NCBI GenBank assembly: GCA_023399215.1
Contig: JAEWQJ010000049.1
Location: forward strand, 62,001-126,000
DNA from: Methanobacteriota archaeon
GTDB taxonomy: Archaea > Halobacteriota > Methanosarcinia > Methanosarcinales > Methanosarcinaceae
Reading direction: 5' to 3'
DNA: 64,000 nt
Positions within the stretch are counted from its first letter, which is position 1. Every line of letters begins with the position of its first letter. This document shows, piece by piece, positions 8,368 through 16,507 of this stretch. The translations under genes and the position numbers were made by a program. Below the pieces are notes generated by a model that saw only the letters and a list, made by a program, of their open reading frames with translations, had not been told where the DNA came from and ran no database searches.

Positions 8368-9798
8368 ATGGAAAACTACGACCTTATTATAATAGGTACG
8401 GGTTCTGCAATGAACTACATAAATCCTATTTTTGATTCAAAACCGAAAATGAGAGTTGCCGTTATCGACAAAGATGAACCAGGCGGGATCTGTCTTACCA
8501 GAGGGTGTATTCCTTCAAAAATCCTGCTTTATCCTGCCGAACTAATCCGGGAAATTGAAACTGCATCTATTTTTGGAATTAAGCTTGAAATAAAGGATAT
8601 AGATTTCCTTACCATTATGGAAAGGATGCGCAGGAAAATTGGAGAAGACACAGAGGCAATAAGGAAGAGTTTAACCGATGACCCGTATCTTGATTACTAT
8701 CAAGAAAGTGCAGAGTTTATCTCGCCTTATACCCTGAAAGTAGGTGAAAAAACCCTCCACTCTGAAATGATCTTTCTCTGTACCGGCTCAAAACCTTCAA
8801 TTCCTCCCATTAAAGGCCTCGAAGAAGCAGGATACCTTACAAGTGATACTGTGCTTAAGCTCACGGAACGCCCAAAAAAGCTTGCCATCTTAGGAGGGAG
8901 TTTTATTGCAGCCGAATACGGGCATTTTTTTTCAGCTATGGGAACCAGTGTCACAGTGATAGGAAGAAATTCCCAGTTTCTTCCACAGGAGGAACCCGAG
9001 ATCTCCAGACTTGCCAGTATGAAGATGTCGGAGTACATGCAGATTATTACAAACCACGAAGCTATAGAGGTTCGAAAAGAAGACAACGGACAGAAAACGG
9101 TTGTTGCAAGTGATAGAAATTCTGGAAAGGAGGTAAAAGTCACTGTAGACGAGATCCTTGTGGCAACAGGAAGAGCTCCGAATACCGATATTCTCCACCC
9201 TGAAAGAGCCGGGATAAAAACCGATACTCAGGGTTGGATTCTGGTGAACGAGTTTCTTGAGACTTCACAGCCGAATATCTGGGCATTTGGGGACGCAAAT
9301 GGGAAATACCTGCTAAAGCACGTAGCAAATTATGAGTCCGGAATAGTTTACCTTAATGCAATCCTGAAAGAAAAAGTAAAGGCAGATTATCATGCCGTAC
9401 CCCACGCAGTCTTTTCCTACCCTGAAATTGCTGGAGTAGGCATAAGAGAGCAGGAAGCCGTAGAAAAGTATGGAGAGGAAAGAATCCTCATAGGCCTCAA
9501 GTTTTTTGAAGATACTGCAAAAGGATCGGCTATGGAAATTAGAGATTATTTCGTAAAAGTGATCCTGGATTCGGAGGAAGAAAAAATTCTGGGAGCCCAC
9601 ATAATAGGCCCGCATGCTTCAGTCCTGATCCATCAGATAATTCCACTCATGTATACGGAGTCAAGAAGCCCTGAACCAATAATGCGGGGTATGGATATTC
9701 ACCCTTCCCTGAACGAAGTTGTAACCAGGGCCTTTTATTCGCGGCTGCCACCTGAACATTATCATCACTTCCTTAAACATATCGGGCTTGAGGACTGA
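8368..9798 (+). CDS. Dihydrolipoamide dehydrogenase-like flavoprotein disulfide reductase
   Basis: A 476-residue class I pyridine nucleotide-disulfide oxidoreductase. The N-terminal FAD site is LIIIGTGSA, and the redox disulfide is in GGICLTRGCIPSK (Cys42, Cys47). An NAD(P) site follows in the middle (KLAILGGSFIAAEYG), then the second FAD motif FGDANG. The C-terminal catalytic base pair is His-Glu in HPSLNEVV. Lpd-type enzymes oxidise dihydrolipoyl proteins, but no 2-oxoacid dehydrogenase or lipoylation gene is in view, so the partner is unknown. Start ATG 8368 follows GAGAGGG; an upstream in-frame start would add nine residues with no support. Confidence 0.88.
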   Translation: MENYDLIIIGTGSAMNYINPIFDSKPKMRVAVIDKDEPGGICLTRGCIPSKILLYPAELIREIETASIFGIKLEIKDIDFLTIMERMRRKIGEDTEAIRKSLTDDPYLDYYQESAEFISPYTLKVGEKTLHSEMIFLCTGSKPSIPPIKGLEEAGYLTSDTVLKLTERPKKLAILGGSFIAAEYGHFFSAMGTSVTVIGRNSQFLPQEEPEISRLASMKMSEYMQIITNHEAIEVRKEDNGQKTVVASDRNSGKEVKVTVDEILVATGRAPNTDILHPERAGIKTDTQGWILVNEFLETSQPNIWAFGDANGKYLLKHVANYESGIVYLNAILKEKVKADYHAVPHAVFSYPEIAGVGIREQEAVEKYGEERILIGLKFFEDTAKGSAMEIRDYFVKVILDSEEEKILGAHIIGPHASVLIHQIIPLMYTESRSPEPIMRGMDIHPSLNEVVTRAFYSRLPPEHYHHFLKHIGLED

Positions 9799-9803
9799 AA
9801 AAT

Positions 9804-9899
9804 CTACCCAATGGGAACTCAAAAGATCTGCCAGATGGAGACTCAAAAGATTTACCCAATGAGGACTCAAAAGATCTACACACTGAGGACTCAAAATCT
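9804..9899. repeat. 24-bp tandem repeat, four units
   Basis: Four 24-bp units with the constant core ACTCAAAAGAT start at 9804, 9828, 9852 and 9876. They lie between the stop of the flavoprotein gene and the convergent methyltransferase gene. A 24-bp period keeps frame, but no start or ribosome site supports translation. It could act in transcription termination between convergent genes. Confidence 0.85.
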
Positions 9900-9945
9900 G
9901 TACTTGCTTAATAACTCAGAGTCTCTACACTTTCTTATTTCATAC

Positions 9946-10950
9946 CTATTTTTTAATAAGGTCAAAAACCCACCTGCTGATACCTGGAGCAACATTTCCA
10001 GCCCGCCTGTACAATTCTACTTCAAGCCCCATTTTTTTGTATTCGTCAATCAGCCCAGGAATCTGAGATTCGGCTTTGAAAGTGTAGAAGTGAATATGCC
10101 CTTCCTTCCTAACAATTTTTGTGATTTCAACAAGAAAATGGTCCATTCCATATGGTGTAGGCACTATGGCTCTATCAAACCCGCTGCCTGGAACCTGAAG
10201 CTCTTTATTCTTTCCTTTGCTTGGAACTGAGCAAGCGGGCAGGCCAGAAAAATCCTTATTTCCGGCGTTTTCACAGTTTTCAATTTTTTCGTCAGGTCTG
10301 ATTTTTTTGCAATTTCCACCACTTTCGACATTTTGGGATTCTTTATGGGTTTTTGAATCAAGCATCTGGAAAATCTCCCCAGTCTGGAAAAGATTCTCAA
10401 AATCATCCTGAATTACGGTTACTTGCCCTTCAAGCCTATTAATCCGGATATTTTCCCGAAGGCAGGCACAGGCGTCGGGATTTATTTCGATAGCATAAAC
10501 CTTTGCCCCTTTTCCTGCAGCAGGAAGTACAAAAGGACCCACTCCGGCAAAAGGAATTATGATATTTTCTCCCGACTTAATTTTTGAGGCTACCCGCCTT
10601 CTCTCAGAGTACAGCCGGGGATTAAAAAAGACTTTTTTGACATCCAGCTTATAGGCATAACCGTTTTCTCTGTGAATGGTCTCAGTGGTTTCCCCAAGCA
10701 GAAGCTCAAAGTCCGCAACCCTGTGCTCTCCTCCGAGTTTGCTCACCTTATTAAGCACAGCCCGCGTATTACCTCGCATGGAAAATAGCTTTGAGGCAAT
10801 AGCTTCTTTATAAGCCGCAAGTTCTGGAGGAATCGAGATTACGGCCACATTCCCTATATAATCAAAACGTTTCGGAACCAGTTGAAGCAGGGGTTCTTCA
10901 ACTATTCCCCTCATTGAATCACGCAAGCTCACTCTATTTCGAAAACTCAT
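9946..10950 (-). CDS. Trm5/Met-10-like SAM-dependent methyltransferase
   Basis: The 334-residue protein resembles archaeal Trm5 (tRNA guanine-37 N1-methyltransferase). NPRLYSERRRVA and the SAM-binding motif IIPFAGVGPFVLPAA are clear, as is the following acidic YAIEINPDA strand. Two features are unusual. An insertion of about 55 polar residues (about 203-258) interrupts the Rossmann domain, and the usual N-P-P or N-L-P catalytic motif is replaced by VPTPYG. It may be an active Trm5 variant, a Taw2-like wybutosine enzyme or a diverged paralogue. ATG 10950 has AGGTACC upstream. Confidence 0.7.
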   Translation of the reverse strand: MSFRNRVSLRDSMRGIVEEPLLQLVPKRFDYIGNVAVISIPPELAAYKEAIASKLFSMRGNTRAVLNKVSKLGGEHRVADFELLLGETTETIHRENGYAYKLDVKKVFFNPRLYSERRRVASKIKSGENIIIPFAGVGPFVLPAAGKGAKVYAIEINPDACACLRENIRINRLEGQVTVIQDDFENLFQTGEIFQMLDSKTHKESQNVESGGNCKKIRPDEKIENCENAGNKDFSGLPACSVPSKGKNKELQVPGSGFDRAIVPTPYGMDHFLVEITKIVRKEGHIHFYTFKAESQIPGLIDEYKKMGLEVELYRRAGNVAPGISRWVFDLIKK

Positions 10951-11059
10951 TAAGGTACCTCTGGCTGTTTTTACATCGATACGCTAGTTGACTCTGGTTT
11001 TGAGCATTATGTTAGCTCTCAGAAGTGGTATTTTTTCCTCTGTAGTTCAAAAGTATCTT

Positions 11060-11830
11060 TGCCACCATCCATAGTATCAGTCAGTTATCGCTTTTCGCAC
11101 TTCAGACCCGTAGATCGCACCACCAGATTTCTGCCTTTCAGGAGCCAACTCGATCACATTCTCATAGTCGCCGTTGACAGCGATACTTGGCATTATGAGT
11201 CGCCATCTAATGGCAATTGGTCCCAAGCCAAGCCAGAAGAAACGTCCTCAATTCTAGTTATTTGTTCTGACACGACTGTTACTAATTCCTACGACTGCTA
11301 CTAATTCCTTTTCAAGAGCCTGACGTTCTAGTCTCATCACTTCCAATTGGGGGTCTGCATCACGCAATTCATTCTCTTCGCTTGTTGCGGTTTCCACCTG
11401 CATGACTACTACTCGTTCTTGTTCTCTAAGTTGCTTGATGCTTTCAAGAATAGATTGCTTACCATCAAAAGACTTTTTCTGTTTCTCATAATCTTGTTAA
11501 TGCTTTAATTAATATGGTGCCCATTCTAATTCAGCTTTTGAAATTTGATCCAACTGCTGATCAAACCAAATTGTAATTTGATTGCGATAATCATTAAGTT
11601 TGAATACTCCTGGACTCAGACTTTCTGTTCCTTCAGCCTGAACTTTGATCACGTTTTTTTGACCATCTGGCGAATTAGCTTCAGCGGTGTGCCATTTGTG
11701 CTTCAAGCGTGATCTCACCGTTCTGTGAGTTGAGTATTCCTTCTAGAATTTCTTGGAATCTGGTGGCTACACTCGAAGAGGAGTAGAATCATCGATAGAA
11801 GGACAGCTAAGTGAAAATTAGATATATTCC
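11060..11830 (-). pseudogene. Decayed ORF, membrane or coiled-coil protein remnant
   Basis: On the minus strand several coding-like pieces in different frames lie in order. First is a piece reading VATRFQEILEGILNSQNG, then after a frameshift TESLSPGVFKLNDYRNQ followed by WFDQQLDQIS, then a helical stretch including SILESIKQLREQERVVV and LERQALEKELVAVVG. Stops and frameshifts separate them. The WFDQQLDQIS motif recalls a family of uncharacterised prokaryotic membrane proteins with a WFD..MDR..GWYKR motif, but this is only an impression. The rest of 10951-12003 is non-coding. Confidence 0.35.
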
Positions 11831-11898
11831 AAGGAGGTTGATTTCCCACCTCGCAGACCTCCAATGATGGAATTCATCTGTGGATTAAAAAGCTGAAG

Positions 11899-11958
11899 AT
11901 TACAGGAATGAAATTTACAGGAATGAAAATTACAGAAGTGGAATTTACAGGACTGGAA
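11899..11958. repeat. 15-bp tandem repeat, four units
   Basis: Four units of WTTACAGGAATGRAA-like sequence begin at 11899, 11914, 11929 and 11944. They lie just downstream of the stop of the beta-propeller gene on the opposite strand. No coding support. Confidence 0.8.
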
Positions 11959-12003
11959 GTTTAAGCTTCCAGAACTGAAATTTCAGGTTTCCGAATTTTC
12001 GTA

Positions 12004-13443
12004 TTAATTCCCAGGCATGTGTTTTTCATCATCAAGGTTCTCAAAGTCTTCCAGGTTTTCTTCTCTTGTCCGTTTTTTAAAGGCCTGGTTTTTCAGGTAG
12101 ACCGCTACTATTAAAACTGCCAGTAAAAGGAATATTGGATATTTAAAGAAATTAAGCAGTCCCGAAAGCCTTGATGAACTTTCTGTAGAAGCTGAACTTT
12201 TTATATCATCTGACACTTTACCTGAGGAAGCTGAAGCAATCTCAACTACATTTTCAATGCCTCCCGTTGCTGTCATGTCTTCACTTAAAGGCAGTCCGAG
12301 CCCTTCTCCTGAAAGGAAACGCGCATCTCTAAAGAGCTGCGCAAAAACCGTGGAGTTCCGCTCAAAAAGATACGCTGCTCCGTCATCACTCGCTGCAGCA
12401 AGGGCCGAGCTATCGCGAGAAATGGACACGTCATTAATATTTCCTCCACAACTGTAGTTCCAGAATTCCTTTCCATCGAGATCAAGCACATAAAGCATAT
12501 CGTCCCAGCTTCCGGCTGCAATGAATGACGCATCCGGTGAAATTGCAACACTGTAGACATCATCTTTTGCCTTGTAATCCCAGAGTTTTGTACCTGTGCT
12601 GTTAAACATGTAGACTTTATCGTCAAAGCTTCCTGCTGCCAGATACGAGCCGTTGTTTGTCAGGGAAACGCTGCTGATCCAGTAAGCAGGATTGTGTATC
12701 CAGGAAAAATCCCCTTTATGGTTAAGGAAATAGACATTATAATTGGAACCTCCGGCAGCCACATATTGGGCTTGTGGAGTAATGCACACACAATTGATTA
12801 CACTGCCTGTCTTTCGTTCCCATATTTTATTTCCGTCTCTGTCAAAGAGATAAATGCAATAACTGGAACCTCCGGCTGTAACGTAAGAGCCGTCTCTGGA
12901 GAGAGCTATACTGCGGACGGAATCCCCGGAATCAAAATTCCATAATAGTCTGCCTTCTTTACTAAAGAAGTAAATCTTGCCGTCATCACTGCCTGCAGCC
13001 ACATATGAACCATCGGAAGAGACCACAACACAATTCACGCTGCCCCCAGTTTCGTAACTCCATAGCAATTTTCCTTCCCTGTTAAAAAAGTATACCTTCT
13101 TATCGTTGCTCCCTGCAGCTATACCAGTTCCATCGGGAGAGATTGATACAGTGTAAACAATATCTCCAGTAGTATAATTCCAGAGTTTCTTCCCCTTGGA
13201 ATTGAAAAGAGAAACACTACGATTAAAATCCCCAACTGCAAGATAATTTCCATCAGAAGAAAGAGAAACCGTATTAACTATACATCCTGTTTCACATCTA
13301 CAGAGCAGGTCAAAAGCTCTGAGTTCCGAAAGATTTACGTCCCCACTATTTGGGGCAACAGGATCTGCAGCCCCCAAATCTGCAAACAGGCCGAAGAGCA
13401 GACCCAGCACTATAAATAACCATATTCCCGCTAACTGTCTCAT
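12004..13443 (-). CDS. Exported WD40/PQQ-like beta-propeller protein, C-terminally membrane anchored
   Basis: The 479-residue protein begins with a signal peptide (hydrophobic residues about 5-24, cleavage near LGAADP). At least seven blades of about 40 residues follow, each with a pattern like SPDG...AAGS.D..VY.F...GK.LW.Y. A Ser/Thr-rich linker leads to one transmembrane helix (about residues 432-450) and a charged acidic tail. The propeller should therefore face outward at the cell envelope. Such domains mediate protein binding; no enzymatic residues are evident. It sits beside two beta-helix surface proteins on the same strand, suggesting a cell-surface cluster. Confidence 0.8.
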   Translation of the reverse strand: MRQLAGIWLFIVLGLLFGLFADLGAADPVAPNSGDVNLSELRAFDLLCRCETGCIVNTVSLSSDGNYLAVGDFNRSVSLFNSKGKKLWNYTTGDIVYTVSISPDGTGIAAGSNDKKVYFFNREGKLLWSYETGGSVNCVVVSSDGSYVAAGSDDGKIYFFSKEGRLLWNFDSGDSVRSIALSRDGSYVTAGGSSYCIYLFDRDGNKIWERKTGSVINCVCITPQAQYVAAGGSNYNVYFLNHKGDFSWIHNPAYWISSVSLTNNGSYLAAGSFDDKVYMFNSTGTKLWDYKAKDDVYSVAISPDASFIAAGSWDDMLYVLDLDGKEFWNYSCGGNINDVSISRDSSALAAASDDGAAYLFERNSTVFAQLFRDARFLSGEGLGLPLSEDMTATGGIENVVEIASASSGKVSDDIKSSASTESSSRLSGLLNFFKYPIFLLLAVLIVAVYLKNQAFKKRTREENLEDFENLDDEKHMPGN

Positions 13444-13513
13444 AGTAATGTATAGTTTAGGAGTTTATTCCACATGAATTTTTTGTAATAGTTTATTTTG
13501 TAAGAGTTTACGA

Positions 13514-14827
13514 TTAGATTTGCGGTCTGGATAGAGATGAAAGTGGAAGATAGTCAACCTCACTCCCATTAATGTTATAAGATGAATCACAAATCCAGTC
13601 CCCATCTAAGTCTATACAGACCTCAGAAAAACCTGTCCCATCAGGCTTTGCCCAGTAATTGCCGCCCAAGTAGGGTCCTCCTACAATATTTTTGCCAGAT
13701 GTTTTTGTGGTGTTCCAGACAGCTTCATCCACTTCCTGTATAGAGTGTCTGGGATTTTCAATTTCAGTATTATTGAAGAGATTTACTGTGTTATTAAAAA
13801 AGTTGTTATAAATTATATGAGTCAGATTGCTTCCGGAAGAAGAATCTTCAACAGACAGATCCAGATAGATTCCTGATTCCTTATTTAGCTCTATCCTGTT
13901 ACCAGTTACCAGAGCAGTATCTCCCAGTGATAATCCAATGCTATTGTTGGAGATTATATTGTTTTTAATTAAGTTTTCTGGAGAATAGTGACAAACAATG
14001 ATCCCTCTGGTGTTTGATGTCAATGTATTATTCGTAATGTAATTACCGCCGGAGATAAAACATGCACAAATACCGTCACTGCAATTGAAAATTGAATTAT
14101 TATCTATAATATTATCGTGTGATTCGATGATGCCAACTCCACTGGGAGAAAGCCCAGAACCATCTATAGTATTATTTAGGATCTTATTTCTACTGCAGTA
14201 CGAAATACCGATCTGACTGTTTTGAAGCGTATTGTTAACGATAGTAATGTTAGTCTCGCTGCCTCCAGAACTTAAGTAAATACGTGAATCGGAGAGTCTA
14301 TTGCCAGAGAATACACAGTTATTGCATTCAATACCATCGATACCTGTATCGCTTCTCAAAAATATATTGTTTTCAACGGTAGAATTATAACAATTACCGA
14401 GAATAACACCTGAATTATTTTCTAAAAAGAGATTATTCCTGAGAGTGCAGTTTTCAATAAATCTCTGGCTAGATGCATATACAGGCCTCATGCTTACATT
14501 CTCGTATATGCTAAACCCATCGACAACTGTGTTGCTAGCCGCCAGGTTGAAAGCCTGTATAACAGTATCTTCAGGGTTCCCGGATTTGGAAAGAATACTT
14601 AAACCTCCGGTTCTTACACTCACACTTTCGTTATAGATACCCGGTAAAACCAGGATTACATCCCCTGAAGAAGAATTATTTACGGCTTTCTGAATCGATA
14701 TGAAATCTGCTTCAGAATCGTCGCCGACAGTAATTTCCTTTGCAAATACAGGACTGCAAATCGCGCCTGCTATTGCTCCTGCCATAAACATAATAGTCAC
14801 TAAAAAAATTATTCTGTTTGCTCCCAT
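13514..14827 (-). CDS. Secreted NosD-like right-handed beta-helix protein
   Basis: About 437 residues. A signal peptide (MGANRIIFLVTIMFMAGAIAG) precedes DDSEADFISIQKAVNNSSSGD, the usual entry to a NosD/pectin-lyase-like beta-helix. Successive rungs contain N-N-x-I/L...G repeats, and the end has the Methanosarcina-type NosD close GGPYLGGNYWAKPDGTGF with a D-x-D-x-D-like loop. It is likely an extracellular or surface protein of carbohydrate-binding/hydrolase fold; catalytic activity is not evident. I chose ATG 14827 because GGGAG sits 4-9 nt before it; a TTG 12 codons upstream is less likely. Many N-glycosylation sequons (NNS, NNT) are present. Confidence 0.8.
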   Translation of the reverse strand: MGANRIIFLVTIMFMAGAIAGAICSPVFAKEITVGDDSEADFISIQKAVNNSSSGDVILVLPGIYNESVSVRTGGLSILSKSGNPEDTVIQAFNLAASNTVVDGFSIYENVSMRPVYASSQRFIENCTLRNNLFLENNSGVILGNCYNSTVENNIFLRSDTGIDGIECNNCVFSGNRLSDSRIYLSSGGSETNITIVNNTLQNSQIGISYCSRNKILNNTIDGSGLSPSGVGIIESHDNIIDNNSIFNCSDGICACFISGGNYITNNTLTSNTRGIIVCHYSPENLIKNNIISNNSIGLSLGDTALVTGNRIELNKESGIYLDLSVEDSSSGSNLTHIIYNNFFNNTVNLFNNTEIENPRHSIQEVDEAVWNTTKTSGKNIVGGPYLGGNYWAKPDGTGFSEVCIDLDGDWICDSSYNINGSEVDYLPLSSLSRPQI

Positions 14828-15531
14828 TAACTCCCACTCCTGCCGAACCTGTTTAAAACTCAATTTAATTTTGTTTTGAGAGCAGCCAGAATTTTGTTAG
14901 TTTTAATCTGTTTTAATGTTATTTTATCTCCAGTAAGATACGACTGAAAAAAAACAAAATTCGGGATTCAAACAGGTTATTGAAGCAGATCCTTGAAGCA
15001 GATCCATGAATTACATATAGGAACTGTGAAAACTCTTCCCTGAACCTGTGCATTTTTATTCAAGACTTTTACATTGTAAGACTTTTACATGGAATAATAC
15101 AGATAAATAGAGGCACATTTCGGATGTCAAGATTTACTACTAACTATAATCAAGCATGGGGATTTATGCAGTATCTTTTAAACAAGCTAAGCGTAAAGAT
15201 AGATATAATTATCTAATCGCAAATGGAAAAACAAGAGAGATAGGAAGTAAAAGAGATATCTTTTAAGATAAAGGGCAAAAAAGACACATCTTTTAAGATC
15301 GAGGGTGGAAGAGATAGCTTTAAAGAAATAACTTTAAAAAGAGAAGGCGGGAAAGAAAATGGAGTGATAAGAAGCTGGGTAATATATGAAAAAAATACCT
15401 CAGACACAGAATAGAATGATAAGCTTAGCATGATAATCTGCGTAAATCAGTTGCGAGCTACCATGCCACCTAAATATTTATGAGAAACGCTTATAAAAAT
15501 GGGTGTTGAGATTATGGGTCTTTGGATAAGC
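14828..15531. other. Intergenic region with short repeats
   Basis: No gene is supported. It contains a 12-bp duplication (TTGAAGCAGATC, near 14984 and 14994) and a repeated ATCTTTTAAGAT palindrome (about 15258-15270 and 15289-15300). The minus-strand ORF at 15213-15431 has a hydrophobic, repetitive product and no ribosome site, so I do not call it. Confidence 0.5.
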
Positions 15532-16128
15532 CTATTCATTAGATAACGTTTTCAGAAAATCACTTTTATCTTTTTCTGTAATGGTACGTCTCACCCTGCA
15601 CGGATTGCCAGCAGCTATTACATTGGCCGGAATATCCTTTGTTACTACGCTTCCAGAACCAATGACAGTATTATCACCAATGGTAATCCCCGGATTCACA
15701 ATAGCGCCACCGCCAAGCCAAACATTGTTGCCTATGGAAATAGGAATGGCATATTCCAACTGGGTATTCCTCACATCCGGATGCACGGGATGTCCCGCAG
15801 TAAAAAGACTCACATTGGGTCCAATAAAAGCGTTGTCACCTATAGTAACCTTAGCGCAGTCGATAATTGTACAATTATAATTGGCGTAAAAGTTCTCCCC
15901 GATGGAAATATTATATCCGTAGTCGCAGCGAAAAGGTGATTCAATAATGAAGTTCTCACCCGTTTTGCCAAAAAGTCTTTTAATGATTTTATTGCGTTGT
16001 TCAATTTTGCTGGGGTGCAGAGCATTAAATTCAAAAATCAATTCCTTTGCAGCCTGACGTTCTGCCAGCAGTTCTTCTCCAAAAGCTCTATATGGTTTAC
16101 CTGCCAGCATTTTTTCTTTTTCTCTCAT
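15532..16128 (-). CDS. Maltose/galactoside O-acetyltransferase family (LacA/Maa/NodL)
   Basis: The 198-residue protein is the usual length for this family. The N-terminal Mac domain starts MLAGKPYRAFGEELLAERQ. The left-handed beta-helix with hexapeptide repeats follows (GDNAFIGPNVSLF, IGNNVWLGGGAIVNPGITIGDNTVIG). Catalytic His lies in TAGHPVHPDVR, with a C-terminal AGNPCRVRR cap. The enzyme transfers acetyl from acetyl-CoA to a sugar hydroxyl in the cytoplasm; the acceptor is unknown. ATG 16128 has GGGGGTTAA upstream. The initiation region itself is the first unit of a 26-bp tandem array (see repeat at 16114), an odd leader. Confidence 0.9.
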   Translation of the reverse strand: MREKEKMLAGKPYRAFGEELLAERQAAKELIFEFNALHPSKIEQRNKIIKRLFGKTGENFIIESPFRCDYGYNISIGENFYANYNCTIIDCAKVTIGDNAFIGPNVSLFTAGHPVHPDVRNTQLEYAIPISIGNNVWLGGGAIVNPGITIGDNTVIGSGSVVTKDIPANVIAAGNPCRVRRTITEKDKSDFLKTLSNE

Positions 16129-16265
16129 TTTAACCCCCTTTCTATTTATCTCATTTAAAACTCCTTTCTTTTTCTCTCATCTTAAACTCCGTTCTTTTTT
16201 TCATACCTTAACCCCCCGTTCTTTTTCTCTCACCTTAACCCCCTTTCTTTTATCTCACTTTACCG
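16114..16265 (-). repeat. 26-bp tandem array duplicating the ribosome site and start of the acetyltransferase
   Basis: Read on the minus strand, five full units plus one partial unit each resemble AGGGGGTTAAnATGAGAGAA. The boundaries are 16114-16139, 16140-16165, 16166-16191, 16192-16218, 16219-16244 and 16245-16265. The unit closest to the gene contains its real ribosome site and ATG (16126-16128). Upstream units keep an AGG/GGG box and often an ATG or GTG that opens a short overlapping reading frame such as MREKERSFK-stop. The rest of the spacer to 16507 shows nothing else. Confidence 0.8.
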
Positions 16266-16507
16266 TATATATTTTTCATATCGTTTTTATTGTCGTCTAT
16301 TTGTACTCAATTATCCTTATTTCACAATAATCGAAACAAGGTCTACTCATATTTTTTCCATGCTTTTTGGATTGATAGAGCGTCGTGTACAGATACATCA
16401 AAACGCAATCAAAAGTCGCGTTGAAGATTTTATTTTGAAAAAACCAATCTTGTATCAGTGGACAACAAAAGGATATAACAAAAAATTGAAGATAAAAGCC
16501 AGAGCTC

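Noticed and set aside
15213..15431. Minus-strand hydrophobic ORF
   Set aside because: Repetitive sequence, no ribosome site and no family resemblance.
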